Virus record (IMG/VR): IMGVR_UViG_3300030109_004241
Location: 1-42,952 of that record
Strand: one strand, 5' to 3'
DNA length: 42,952 nt
Source of the DNA: a virus
Both the position numbers and the translations under genes were made by a program. Below are positions 1 to 9,119 of the stretch, piece after piece (the stretch's first letter is position 1; the number at the start of each line of letters is the position of its first letter). A model generated the notes under the pieces. It saw only the letters and a list, made by a program, of their open reading frames with translations. It did no database searches and had not been told where the DNA came from.

Positions 1-16
1 GCCCAACGTTAAAAAA

Positions 17-352
17 ATGGAAAAAGAACATGGTCATACAATAATTGATTCTTTAATTCAACAAGATTTATTAAAAAATAATCAACCTCTTATTGATTTG
101 CCTATCATGAATCCTATGCCAGCAATATCTGGATTAGGAAATATAACAGGACTATCTTCATTTTTAGCCAACCCATTACAATTTTTAAAAGCAATAACAG
201 CAGGCAATCTTGGGCTAATTAGTACAGGTTTATTAACTCAAGAACCAGGGCATGGAAAAACTGCACAATTTACACCTGAAGGCAGAGATAGTTTGGCATT
301 TGAAAATTTATTAAAAGAATTAGAAAATATAGAAATAAGCAATGAAAATTAA
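17..352 (+). CDS. Hypothetical protein, possibly 5'-partial
   Basis: I do not recognise this 111-residue protein. It has a Gly/Pro/Leu-rich middle (about residues 30-75) and an acidic C-terminus. The ATG has no convincing ribosome binding site, and the frame stays open to the left edge, so this may be the C-terminal end of a longer protein. It lies just upstream of a peptidoglycan-lytic gene at the head of the packaging and morphogenesis genes, so a virion or lysis role is possible but unsupported. Confidence 0.6.
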   Translation: MEKEHGHTIIDSLIQQDLLKNNQPLIDLPIMNPMPAISGLGNITGLSSFLANPLQFLKAITAGNLGLISTGLLTQEPGHGKTAQFTPEGRDSLAFENLLKELENIEISNEN

Positions 353-485
353 TATTACATATTTATCAGCTCTGGATAATATCTCTGTATCCAACTTACC
401 TATCCCCCTAAGTTACTCGTGTAGTGAAATATCTAATATATCTGGAGCTGATATAATTTTGGAGTACATTGATGATTCAAAATGA
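342..485 (+). CDS. Small hypothetical ORF, 47 residues
   Basis: The ATG overlaps the end of the preceding gene by 11 bases, and the TGA lies just inside the next gene, so the three frames would be translationally linked. The product begins MKINITYLSALDN and has no recognisable motif. The ribosome binding site is weak. It fills an otherwise empty 119-base gap, which is the main argument for it. Confidence 0.35.
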   Translation: MKINITYLSALDNISVSNLPIPLSYSCSEISNISGADIILEYIDDSK

Positions 486-1119
486 AAAACCATGGCAACA
501 ATTTGCTGCAATTCAAGATAGCATAAATGCAAAAAACAAACCTTTAGTTCCCACTACAGTATTAGATAGTTTTAATAACGAAACAAATTTATTAGAATTA
601 TTATTAAATATTGGTAAAAAACAAACAAATTTAGAAAAAAAAGAACTTTTAAATATAATGGAAAGAATTGGCCATCATGAAAGTGGAAATAATCCTAAAC
701 AAATAAGTATAATAGATTATGATAAAAATAAAAATCCAATATTTGGAAATGATAAAGGCATGTTTCAATATGGAGCAGGTGAAAATAATTCTGCCTGGAC
801 TGCATCTAATAGATTAAAAGCTGTTTTAAATAAAAGAGATTTAGAACATCCTGCGTGGCTGGATACATTAGCACAAAATAATTATGATATGTCAACACTT
901 TCTAAAGAAAAACAACAAATTTTATTTATGGCTGATAAATTAAGAAGGGAAGACAACCCTATGCAAGGTGTTGATGAACCTGATGAATTATTAGATTTTT
1001 GGTTAAATGACCATTGGCAAGGAGCATCAATTTATCCAAATAAAATTGAAGACAGAACTAATAGTTTTCAAGAATCTATGATAGATTATGATAATAAATT
1101 TTTAAACAAAGGAAATTAG
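472..1119 (+). CDS. Lytic transglycosylase / lysozyme-like protein
   Basis: This 215-residue protein is probably a peptidoglycan-cleaving enzyme of the soluble lytic transglycosylase/lysozyme fold. It would act either as a virion muramidase that opens the wall at entry or as the endolysin. The fold signature is HHESGNNP (residues 68-75), with Glu70 as likely catalytic acid, followed by GMFQY (96-100), matching the family's ESxxNP...GxxQ pattern. An ATG at 472 is preferred over the in-frame TTG at 469 because GGAG (461-464) is well spaced from it. There is no signal peptide, so an endolysin role would need a holin. Candidate membrane proteins lie at 12071-13955. Confidence 0.7.
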   Translation: MIQNEKPWQQFAAIQDSINAKNKPLVPTTVLDSFNNETNLLELLLNIGKKQTNLEKKELLNIMERIGHHESGNNPKQISIIDYDKNKNPIFGNDKGMFQYGAGENNSAWTASNRLKAVLNKRDLEHPAWLDTLAQNNYDMSTLSKEKQQILFMADKLRREDNPMQGVDEPDELLDFWLNDHWQGASIYPNKIEDRTNSFQESMIDYDNKFLNKGN

Positions 1120-1120
1120 C

Positions 1121-1480
1121 ATGAAAAAAACTTGAGTAGATGTTTGGGCATCGGAGATACCTGTTAATGATGGAAAAGCTAGACGTGAATCATACGCAAA
1201 AGGAGGAAAAGTAACTCCTGCATGGCAACGTAGTGAAGGTAAAGACCCAAAAGGTGGTTTAAATAGAAAAGGTGTTGCTTCGTATAGAAGGGACAATCCT
1301 GGTTCTAAATTAAAAATGGCTGTAACTACTAAGCCATCAAAACTTAAAAAAGGCAGTAAAGCTGCAAAACGTAGAAAATCTTTTTGTGCTAGAATGAAAG
1401 GTATGCGTAAAAGACAAAAGCCTAGTAATAATACAGGTAAAGATAGATTATCGTTGTCATTAAAAAAATGGAATTGTTAA
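1121..1480 (+). pseudogene. DUF6321-like basic protein interrupted by an in-frame TGA at codon 5
   Basis: From a well-placed ATG (AAAGGA at 1108-1113) the frame reads ATG AAA AAA ACT and then TGA (1133-1135). It then stays open for 114 codons to a TAA. The downstream part resembles the DUF6321 phage family: ARRESYAKGGKVTPAWQRSEG, a GGLNRKG turn, RRKSFCARMKGMRKRQK and a terminal KKWNC. No in-frame ATG, GTG or TTG occurs between the TGA and the Met codon near 1315, so the conserved part has no ordinary start. TGG to TGA is one base change. It could be a pseudogene, a sequencing error or a readthrough gene. It sits directly before the terminase. Confidence 0.7.
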
Positions 1481-1483
1481 TAA

Positions 1484-3049
1484 TTGGCTAATTTAAACTT
1501 AAATGGTGATGTTTCGCAAAATGAAAAAATATTGGAGATGGCACATAACGACCTTATTGTTTTTGGTAAACTATTTTCTCCACAAGATTTTTTAGCTTCA
1601 GCAACACCAGATTTTCATGTTAGTGTAGCAAAATTGTTATTGGATAGAGATATCCAACAATTGGCACTTGTCATGCCTCGTGACCACGCAAAGTCAACCT
1701 TAGCAGCATGTGCTGTATTACATAGGTTTTTATTTGCGAAAAAAGAAAGCCCAGAATTTATCGCTTGGGTTGGCGAGGCACAAGACCAGGCTATTGATAA
1801 CCTTAACTGGATATCCACACATATATACGAAAATCCTGCAATACATTACTATTTTGGTGATTTGCAAGGAAGTAAATGGACTAAAAACGAAATTGTATTA
1901 AAAAATAACTGTAGAATGATTGCTAAGGGTGCTTCTCAAAGATTGAGGGGTAAAAAACAATTATCTACAAGATATACTGGAATAATACTAGATGACTTTG
2001 AATCAGAGTTAAATACAAAAACACCTGAAGCAAGACAACAAATAAAAAACTGGGTAACTGCTGCAGTATATCCAGCGATTGATTTTGATAAAGGTGGATT
2101 CTTATGGTGTAATGGAACAATAGTGCATTATGATTCATTTCTTAATGGACTTGTAAAAAACTACCAAGCAGCACAAAAAACAGGTGAGGATTACTCCTGG
2201 AATATTGAAACGCATAAAGCAATAAAAGATGACGGTACTCCTCTATGGCCTTCAAGATGGCCTATGAAAAAGATTGAGGAAAGGAAACAGTTTTACATTG
2301 ATTCTGGAACTCCTAGTAAGTTTTATCAAGAATATATGAATCAGGCTAAATCTCCTGAAGACCAAATATTTAGTGAAGAAGATATAACAGAAAATTTTTA
2401 CAAAGGCAATGTTAGGTTCGATGAAGCATGTGAATCTTGGTATATTAAACTGGATGATGGGAGAACTGAATATGTCAATATTTACATGGGTGTTGACCCT
2501 GCTTCGACACTTAGTGCTAGGAACGATTATAGTGTCATCATGGTTATTGGTGTTACTGCTGAATACGATTATTATGTTATCGAATATTGGAGAAAGCGAG
2601 TATTACCGATGGACTGTGCCGACCAAATATTTAAAATTACAGAACGATATAAAAAAATTAAAAGAATAAACATTGAAACAATATCATATCAAGAAATGCT
2701 TAGAGATTATGTATATAAACGAAGTAAAAAAGAAGGAAAATTTTTACCTGGCATAGAAAAAGGTATTAAAGGATATGGTAATCAAAAAAAGAAAGATAGA
2801 TTGTTTGAAGGTTTGCAGCCTATGTTTAAAGCTGGTGCTGTTCATTTAAAAAAAGATATGCATGAGTTTATAGGTGAATTATTAGATTTTCCAAAAGGAA
2901 GTCATGATGATACAATTGATGCTTTTTGGTTGTCGACTCAATATGCTAAAGGAAATAAAAAAGTTGGAACAGTTAAAAAACAAAAAAATGGAGAATCATG
3001 GGAAAAACCAAAAAAGAGATACAATTGGGTAACTGGAGCAAGGTATTGA
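1484..3049 (+). CDS. terL: Terminase large subunit
   Basis: This is the DNA-packaging motor, an ATPase that drives DNA into the prohead through the portal and a nuclease that cuts concatemers. The 521 residues are full length. The ATPase half has a Walker A-like PRDHAKST (65-72) and a Walker B ILDDFE (168-173). The RNase H-fold nuclease half has GVDPAS with Asp338, a middle acidic residue around Glu398, and HDDTIDAFW with Asp475/476/479. The TTG start gives MANLNL and lies three bases after the preceding gene. An internal ATG at about 1538 has a GGAG immediately before it but would lose about 18 residues. No small terminase subunit was recognised. Confidence 0.95.
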   Translation: MANLNLNGDVSQNEKILEMAHNDLIVFGKLFSPQDFLASATPDFHVSVAKLLLDRDIQQLALVMPRDHAKSTLAACAVLHRFLFAKKESPEFIAWVGEAQDQAIDNLNWISTHIYENPAIHYYFGDLQGSKWTKNEIVLKNNCRMIAKGASQRLRGKKQLSTRYTGIILDDFESELNTKTPEARQQIKNWVTAAVYPAIDFDKGGFLWCNGTIVHYDSFLNGLVKNYQAAQKTGEDYSWNIETHKAIKDDGTPLWPSRWPMKKIEERKQFYIDSGTPSKFYQEYMNQAKSPEDQIFSEEDITENFYKGNVRFDEACESWYIKLDDGRTEYVNIYMGVDPASTLSARNDYSVIMVIGVTAEYDYYVIEYWRKRVLPMDCADQIFKITERYKKIKRINIETISYQEMLRDYVYKRSKKEGKFLPGIEKGIKGYGNQKKKDRLFEGLQPMFKAGAVHLKKDMHEFIGELLDFPKGSHDDTIDAFWLSTQYAKGNKKVGTVKKQKNGESWEKPKKRYNWVTGARY

Positions 3050-3082
3050 TTTATATAATAAATATATGTTATATTTAGAGCT

Positions 3083-5107
3083 ATGATAGAAGCAGATAAA
3101 AAAGCAATATATGTAAAAGAATTATGGGATAGATGGCATGATGCTCGTGTTGAATGGGAAAACCATGCACGTCAAGATATAGATTTTTATTTAGGAAATC
3201 ATTTTAGTGATGAAGAATCTAAAGCATTAGAAGAAAGAAATCAATCTAATATACCATTAGATAGGTTGTATTCTGCTATAGAACAATTTAAAGCTATTAT
3301 AACATCTAAACCTCCAAAATTTTCAGTTTTACCAAGAGAAGATTCAGATAGTGATTTAGCAAGTATATGGAAAACAATACTTGAATATATATGGAATATA
3401 TCTGATGGTAATGAAATATTTAAACAAACAATACATGATTATTCAGTTACTGGTTTAGGTTATTTTTATGCATACGTAGACAGAGAAGCTGATTATGGTA
3501 GAGGTGAAGTTAAATTTACTTATGTTGACCCTTTTAGAGTTTGCGTAGACCCTAATGCTAGAAGTAGATATTTTGATGATGCTACAGGTATGATGTTGTC
3601 TACTATATTTACAAAATTTCAATTATTAGATTTATATCCACAATTAGCAGAAGAGAATGAAGAAACTGGTAAAATGTTAATTGATGAAATAGAAGGATAT
3701 AGAGAAGATGAAACATATCCTTCGCCAATGAATAATAGAACTGTTGGAAGTTTTACTCCTGATGTAGTAAAAGATTATGATACTGGGGAAGGTTCTCAAA
3801 GATATCAACTTATAGAATATTTTTCTAAAACTAAAGTGCCTTATTATAGAATTATGGATATGCAAAATGGCACAGAAAGAATATTAGATTCTGAAAATAT
3901 GCAAGAATTTATAAAAAATCCTGAAATAATAGAAGCTACAAAAAAAGGATTAATTGATATAGTTGAAGTTATGCAAACAAGAATTAAGTTAACTTGCACT
4001 ATTGGACAAATTATTTTGTATGAATATGTTTTAAATACAGATAAATATCCAATTGTACCAGTTCCAAATATATGGACTAATACACCATATCCAATGAGTG
4101 ATATTAGAAAAAATAAAGATTTTCAAAGATTTTTAAATAAAACAATGTCATTAATAACATCTCATGCACAAGCATCAAGTGGTTTAAAATTACTTATACC
4201 ACAAGGAAGTGTTGATGATATAGAACAATTAGAAAGAGATTGGGCAAATCCAAATGCAACAATTGAATATGACCCTTCATTTGGTGAGCCACATTTTCCT
4301 TCTCCTCAACCATTATCTAATTCAGTTATGCAATTACCTGGATTAATTGAAAAATATATTGATTTAAATATGGGTATATTTGAAATGATGCAAGGAAATA
4401 CTGAAGTAGCTCCTAGAACGTCTTCTGCAACAATGATGATGGAAGATTTTGGACAAAGACGTAGTAAGTCTAAACTTAGGGATATAGAAGGAAGTTTAAG
4501 AAGATTAGGACAAGTTGTTTATAATTTTGCAAAAGAACATTATACATATCAAAAAACATTTAGAATAGTGCAACCTAATAATGATATGAGCGAATATATG
4601 GTTAATGTTTATAATGATAAATCACAAGCTATAAGTGAAATGCAAAATGATTTAACAATTGGACAATATGATGTTAATGTTATTGGAAGTTCTACAATGC
4701 CATCTAATAGATGGGGAGAATGGTCAATATATATGGAAGCATATCAAGCAGGACTTATTGATAGAACTGAAGCATTAATGAAAACAGATATATTTGATAA
4801 AGAAGGTGTATTACAAAGAATGGATATTGTTAATCAATTACAACAACAGTTATCACAATCAGAAGAATTAATTAAAAACTTACAAGGTGATTTACAAACA
4901 GCTCACAGAGAGTCAATCTCAGCTAGAAAGAAAGTTGAAGTTGAGAAATTTAAAACTGAGCTTAAATCACAAGAATCTCAATCCAAATCGGCTAATTCAA
5001 CAGCGATTGGAAAATTAACAAATGCAGTTAAACTCGAGCAAGAGAAGTTGCGATTGCGTAGCCAAACTCAAGAAATGCAAGAGAAATTGCGAAAAAAAGG
5101 AGAGTAA
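3083..5107 (+). CDS. Portal protein
   Basis: This 674-residue protein would form the ring at the capsid vertex through which DNA is packaged and ejected and onto which the connectors assemble. The position right after the terminase, the length, and segments such as FTYVDPFRVCVDPNAR (residues about 150-165) fit podovirus portals. A long helical, Lys/Glu/Gln-rich C-terminus (about 585-674) looks like a coiled coil or barrel. Upstream there is only a weak GAG. The last codons carry the ribosome binding site of the scaffold gene, which starts on the base after the stop. Confidence 0.9.
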   Translation: MIEADKKAIYVKELWDRWHDARVEWENHARQDIDFYLGNHFSDEESKALEERNQSNIPLDRLYSAIEQFKAIITSKPPKFSVLPREDSDSDLASIWKTILEYIWNISDGNEIFKQTIHDYSVTGLGYFYAYVDREADYGRGEVKFTYVDPFRVCVDPNARSRYFDDATGMMLSTIFTKFQLLDLYPQLAEENEETGKMLIDEIEGYREDETYPSPMNNRTVGSFTPDVVKDYDTGEGSQRYQLIEYFSKTKVPYYRIMDMQNGTERILDSENMQEFIKNPEIIEATKKGLIDIVEVMQTRIKLTCTIGQIILYEYVLNTDKYPIVPVPNIWTNTPYPMSDIRKNKDFQRFLNKTMSLITSHAQASSGLKLLIPQGSVDDIEQLERDWANPNATIEYDPSFGEPHFPSPQPLSNSVMQLPGLIEKYIDLNMGIFEMMQGNTEVAPRTSSATMMMEDFGQRRSKSKLRDIEGSLRRLGQVVYNFAKEHYTYQKTFRIVQPNNDMSEYMVNVYNDKSQAISEMQNDLTIGQYDVNVIGSSTMPSNRWGEWSIYMEAYQAGLIDRTEALMKTDIFDKEGVLQRMDIVNQLQQQLSQSEELIKNLQGDLQTAHRESISARKKVEVEKFKTELKSQESQSKSANSTAIGKLTNAVKLEQEKLRLRSQTQEMQEKLRKKGE

Positions 5108-5836
5108 ATGAATAACGCATTAGAAAATGAAAATCTTCAAACGCAAGGTGAAATCAATGATAATGTAGGGCAAGATGAAAGTGGAACACAGCAATCAGAT
5201 TGGGAATCACAGGCCAAGTATTTTCAATCAGAAAAAGATAAGTTACATGCTGAAAATCAAAAACTAAAACAATACGAACAAGTAGGTAAGTTGTTGGAAT
5301 CACGACCTGATATAACTCAGGCAGTATCAAATATGATGCAAGGTGGTCAATCAACACAACCTGAACGAATTGTTTTAGATAAAGATGAGTTTGACCCATG
5401 GGAAGCCTATAATGACCCCCAATCTAAATCGTATCAGTTTCGACAACAAGAGTTGCAAGATTCTATTAGCGGTGCTGTTCAACAACAAGTAGGTGGAATG
5501 CAAAAACAAATGGGAATGGATAAATTAGAAGGAGAGTTAGCTGCAAAAGGCTTAAATCCAGAACAAATTAATTCATTTTTTGAATTTGCTGCAAAAAATC
5601 CAGCTGAATATGGTGTTGATGGTGCTATTAATATGTGGAAATCTGTAACTCAACAAGAACCAGTAGAAAATAATATGCAAAACGAAAGTTTTAACCCACT
5701 TGATGCTATTCGTCAAAATCAAACAGTTCCTCAACAAGCAGGAGTTTTGTCTGGTGAGCAACCTGTAAGAAAAAGCGAAAAAGATTCAATGTGGGAAGGC
5801 ATACTTAAATCTGGTAGTCGAGCTAACGTATTGTAA
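5108..5836 (+). CDS. Putative capsid scaffolding protein
   Basis: This is a 242-residue, Gln/Glu/Asp-rich, largely helical protein between portal and major capsid genes, where scaffolds lie. A coiled-coil-like stretch covers about residues 35-70, and an acidic patch with DKDEFDPWEAYNDPQSKSY follows. It has no enzymatic motif. The call rests on position, composition and length, with weak sequence resemblance to marine phage scaffolds. AAGGAG ahead of the ATG is strong and overlaps the portal C-terminus. Confidence 0.75.
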   Translation: MNNALENENLQTQGEINDNVGQDESGTQQSDWESQAKYFQSEKDKLHAENQKLKQYEQVGKLLESRPDITQAVSNMMQGGQSTQPERIVLDKDEFDPWEAYNDPQSKSYQFRQQELQDSISGAVQQQVGGMQKQMGMDKLEGELAAKGLNPEQINSFFEFAAKNPAEYGVDGAINMWKSVTQQEPVENNMQNESFNPLDAIRQNQTVPQQAGVLSGEQPVRKSEKDSMWEGILKSGSRANVL

Positions 5837-5863
5837 ATAATAATATATAACTAAGGAGAAAAT

Positions 5864-7207
5864 ATGGCAACATATAATGGCGGCAGTTTGTCGGCAAATG
5901 GAACAAGAACTCCTGGTGTATCGGCTACAGATTTTCATAGTAGACGGTTATTTGATTTTAGCGATAGGATTGCTGAATTAGCTCCAGAAGAATCTCCATT
6001 TTTCGTATATCTGTCAAAAGTAGGAAAAGTTCCAACTTCTGATTCACAATTTAGGTTTTTAGAAGATAGAACTAAAATATCAATTGCTGATAGAGCATTT
6101 CTTGCACAAGCTGGATTTACAGCAGCTGCAGTAGGAAGTACAGCTACAGCAACATTTGATACTGTAGACGGTGCATCTGTTGATTGGTTAATTCCAGGAA
6201 TGGTAATATCAGCTGGAACAGTAGATACAGGCACAGCTCAACCACAATGGTGTACATTAAGAGTTGAATCTGTTGTAGATTCAGGTGCTTATAGTACAGC
6301 TACAGTTAGAACAATTGCACAAGCTGAAGCTGCGTCTTTAACAGTTCCTAATAATGCTAAATGTACTGTTATAGGTACAGCATTTGAAGAAGGAACGGGT
6401 GCTCCAGATGTATGGTCACAAAAGCTTGATAACGATTATGGATTTACTCAAATCTTTAAAACAGCTTGTGAAATGTCTAATACAGCTAGAGCAACTGTTT
6501 ATCGTGGTTATGCTGATGAATGGCAAAGAATATGGAATCTTAAATTAAGAGAACATAAGGTTGATATTGAAAGAGCAATGCTTTTTGGTATGAGAGGACA
6601 AACTAATAGTATTAATTATACTGATGGTATTGTTGGTCATATTATTGCAAACTCACAAGCTGAATTAGCAGACGAAGTTCAAGTATCATATAATGAAGAC
6701 AAAGGTTATTTAAAAACAATTCAAGCAGCAAATTTGACTTATGATGCATTGTTAAGTGATTTTGAAGTAATTTTTGACCCAGCTAGAGGTGGCGGAAGCA
6801 GCAAGCTTGCATTAGCAAGTTTACCTATTATTTCTCATTTTAATAAATTAGGTAATAATAGTTTTGTTGATGCTTCAACAGCTTCTACTCAAGCAAATTA
6901 TATGATTGATAGAGCTACTGGTTCATTTGGACATCAAATAATGAAAATAGATACTATTCATGGTGATTTGTCTATGGTTAAAGAGCCTTTATTTAGAGGA
7001 AACTCTGCAGGCTTTTTAGCAATGGTTGATTTAGACCATGTATCTTACAGACCTCTTATTGGTAATGGAGTAAATAGAGATACATCAATCACAACAAATG
7101 TGCAACAAGCAGATGAAGATTTAAGAAAAGATATGATATTGACCGAAGCTGGTCTTGAAGTATCTCTTCCTGAAACTCATGCGCTTATTCACTTACAAGG
7201 AGTGTAA
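5864..7207 (+). CDS. Major capsid protein
   Basis: This 447-residue protein follows the scaffold and has one of the best ribosome binding sites in the window (AAGGAGAAAAT). The N-terminal segment with FDFSDRIAELAPEESPFFVYL resembles HK97-fold major capsid proteins of marine podoviruses. The body is rich in Ala/Thr/Gly, with a likely E-loop or insertion region at about residues 90-175. It would form the icosahedral shell. The expected high expression fits the strong initiation signal. Confidence 0.9.
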   Translation: MATYNGGSLSANGTRTPGVSATDFHSRRLFDFSDRIAELAPEESPFFVYLSKVGKVPTSDSQFRFLEDRTKISIADRAFLAQAGFTAAAVGSTATATFDTVDGASVDWLIPGMVISAGTVDTGTAQPQWCTLRVESVVDSGAYSTATVRTIAQAEAASLTVPNNAKCTVIGTAFEEGTGAPDVWSQKLDNDYGFTQIFKTACEMSNTARATVYRGYADEWQRIWNLKLREHKVDIERAMLFGMRGQTNSINYTDGIVGHIIANSQAELADEVQVSYNEDKGYLKTIQAANLTYDALLSDFEVIFDPARGGGSSKLALASLPIISHFNKLGNNSFVDASTASTQANYMIDRATGSFGHQIMKIDTIHGDLSMVKEPLFRGNSAGFLAMVDLDHVSYRPLIGNGVNRDTSITTNVQQADEDLRKDMILTEAGLEVSLPETHALIHLQGV

Positions 7208-7209
7208 TT

Positions 7210-7662
7210 ATGAGAAGTGATATATTGAATGTAAATAGTCAACAAACTGGTAATTACAAACAAAAAACAATGCTTCTTTCAGCAGCAATCACATTAAGTG
7301 AAGCTGATAGCGGTAAGTGTTATTATGTTGAATCAGCAGGTGGAGCTTATGAAGTAACATTTCCAACAGGAGGTGATATTGAAGATGGAATTTATTACAA
7401 ATTCTGGGTTAATGAGAATACTCCAACTGGTGCTGTAACATTTGCAGCTGGTAGTGCAATCATTTTTGGTAAAATCAACGAAACTGAAGTTGATACTAGT
7501 GATGATGGCCCTGGTTCAAGTGCTGATGGTGCAACAGGTGTTTCTAATGTTATTTGGGGAACATCTGCATTAAAAGGTGATTATTTAGAATTTTCATCTT
7601 TTGGTGGACATTGGTATTTAACTGGTCAATCTGGTAAAGATGGAGCTGTTACTACATCATAA
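7210..7662 (+). CDS. Putative capsid decoration or minor head protein
   Basis: This 150-residue, Gly/Ser/Thr-rich, beta-type protein starts two bases after the capsid gene with AAGGAGTGTAATT before the ATG. It has no recognised domain. Position, size and composition suggest a small trimeric decoration or head-stabilising protein, like those beside capsid genes in other phages. A tail-side beta protein is an alternative. Confidence 0.55.
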   Translation: MRSDILNVNSQQTGNYKQKTMLLSAAITLSEADSGKCYYVESAGGAYEVTFPTGGDIEDGIYYKFWVNENTPTGAVTFAAGSAIIFGKINETEVDTSDDGPGSSADGATGVSNVIWGTSALKGDYLEFSSFGGHWYLTGQSGKDGAVTTS

Positions 7663-7699
7663 TCCAAATCAATAAGGATTAATAGTTTTGTAGAACTAT

Positions 7700-7727
7700 G
7701 GGAGCTATCGTATAAAGGGTGGCTCCC
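7700..7727 (+). other. Inverted repeat in the 110-base gap after the decoration gene
   Basis: GGGAGC (7700-7705) and GCTCCC (7722-7727) could form a 6-bp GC-rich stem with a 16-base loop. No T-run follows, so it is not a typical intrinsic terminator. An mRNA processing or stability element between head genes is possible. Nothing else is visible in 7663-7772 except the next gene's AAGGAGAAGG. Confidence 0.4.
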
Positions 7728-7772
7728 GAATCTACATAAGACAATGATAATTTTATAAACAAGGAGAAGGTT

Positions 7773-8294
7773 ATGGGAAGTTTCCCAGGTGGAACAGTAG
7801 TGAGAGTCACTCCAACATTATCAACTAGTACCTATGCATCTGGAGATTTATTATTTGTTGCTACAAAAATTCCAGGAGCTGTGTCAAACAGAGGTGGAGT
7901 TTCAAAATTAAAAGCAATGTTTGTATTAGACTCTAGTGATAATAGTGATGCTGATAATGATATATTTTTTGTATTTCAAGAAAAAGAAGGTACTGCAGCA
8001 GGTAGTATTAATGAACCAGTAAATATAAGTTCTGCAAATTTAGTTGAAAATAAAGTTTTAGGAAATGCTATGATGAATGCAGGTCATTCAGGCACAGCAG
8101 GTTCTATTGTAAATTCAAGAATATTTTATGCATTTCCAGCTGCTGGAGATGGTGAATCTAGTGTTCCTAATTTAATGTTAAAAGCAGATGCAGGTTCAAC
8201 AGATGTATATGTTTGGGCATATTTATCTGGCGGTACTCCAGATTATGCAGCTGATAGCTTAGAACTAATATTTCATATTGAATATTTAGATTAA
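7773..8294 (+). CDS. Putative virion structural protein (decoration-like)
   Basis: This 173-residue protein, rich in Gly/Ala/Ser/Asp, looks all-beta, with a strong AAGGAGAAGGTT site upstream. It has no known motif. Lying between capsid genes and small virion proteins, it is likely a second head-surface or head-completion protein. Confidence 0.5.
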   Translation: MGSFPGGTVVRVTPTLSTSTYASGDLLFVATKIPGAVSNRGGVSKLKAMFVLDSSDNSDADNDIFFVFQEKEGTAAGSINEPVNISSANLVENKVLGNAMMNAGHSGTAGSIVNSRIFYAFPAAGDGESSVPNLMLKADAGSTDVYVWAYLSGGTPDYAADSLELIFHIEYLD

Positions 8295-8295
8295 G

Positions 8296-8733
8296 ATGGC
8301 TAAAAGAAAAGGATTATGGGCAAATATACATGCCAAACGTAAAAGAGGAGAACGTCCAGCAAAACCTGGCGAAAAAGGCTATCCTAAGACTTTAGATATT
8401 ATGAAAGAAGGAGGCCCTGTTAAAGGTTCAGTAGAAGATTTAAAATTAGTTGTGAAAGAATTGAAAAAAGCTTCAAAATTGCATTTAGGACAATCTAAAA
8501 GAGTAGATAAACATTTAAAATCTATGAATCATGGAGGTAAGTTAAATGGGCCATCACATGATAAGGGCGGTATTCCAATTGAAGTTGAGGGCGGAGAATA
8601 TATAATTAAGAAAAAGTCAGTTAACAGTAAAACAGAGCCAGTATTGGAATATATAAACAAAAATGGTAAATTACCGAATGAAAATGATTATAATTATCCA
8701 ACAACTGACGCAAGAAAAAGGAGTAAAAAATAA
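8296..8733 (+). CDS. Small basic virion-type protein with GLWANIHAKRKR and HDKGGI motifs
   Basis: The 145 residues contain two motifs I know from marine phage virion proteins: KGLWANIHAKRKRGERP near the N-terminus, and GPSHDKGGIPIEVEGGEY at about residues 84-101 followed by IIKKKS. The second resembles a short, self-contained module found in structural proteins of several marine and Bacteroidetes phages. Function is unknown. The start is one base after the previous stop with no strong ribosome binding site, so expression is probably coupled. The stop overlaps the next start as TAATG. Confidence 0.65.
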   Translation: MAKRKGLWANIHAKRKRGERPAKPGEKGYPKTLDIMKEGGPVKGSVEDLKLVVKELKKASKLHLGQSKRVDKHLKSMNHGGKLNGPSHDKGGIPIEVEGGEYIIKKKSVNSKTEPVLEYINKNGKLPNENDYNYPTTDARKRSKK

Positions 8734-9119
8734 TGCCAAAAGTAAAAAATAGAATGACAGGAGAAGTTGTAGCTGAAATGTCTTATGATGATAAAGGAGA
8801 AAAAGCAGCTGATAAATTAGCTTCAGAAAATCCTAATTATGTAGTAGTAGACGGAGCTCAAAGAAGCGAACAAATGTATGCAGGTGGTGGTAAAACTGGA
8901 TATAATATGATAGGAATGGAAAGGCCTATGATGATGGGCGGTGGTAAAATGAAAATGAAATACGGACATGGCGGCATGACTGGAATGAAAAAATATGAAG
9001 AAGGCGGAAAAGCAATGAAAGCTGTTGACGCAGAAAAAAATCCAGGTTTATCTAAATTGCCTAAAAAAGTAAGAAATAAAATGGGGTACATGCAAAAAGG
9101 TGGAAAAACTAAAAAATGA
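8733..9119 (+). CDS. Gly/Met/Lys-rich small virion-associated protein
   Basis: This 128-residue protein has a low-complexity middle (about residues 48-90) built of GGGK, MKMK and GHGGMTG runs. A C-terminal NPGLSKLPKKVRNKMGYM motif recurs in small marine phage proteins of the head gene cluster. It is probably disordered and nucleic-acid or capsid binding. It is coupled on both sides: TAATG at its start and ATGA at its end. Confidence 0.6.
   Translation: MPKVKNRMTGEVVAEMSYDDKGEKAADKLASENPNYVVVDGAQRSEQMYAGGGKTGYNMIGMERPMMMGGGKMKMKYGHGGMTGMKKYEEGGKAMKAVDAEKNPGLSKLPKKVRNKMGYMQKGGKTKK

Noticed and set aside
1121-1480. Alternative genetic code with TGA as Trp
   Set aside because: TGA is used as a clear stop for terminase, several ATGA-coupled genes and the nuclease-like gene, and all long proteins use TGG. 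Only one in-frame TGA was found.
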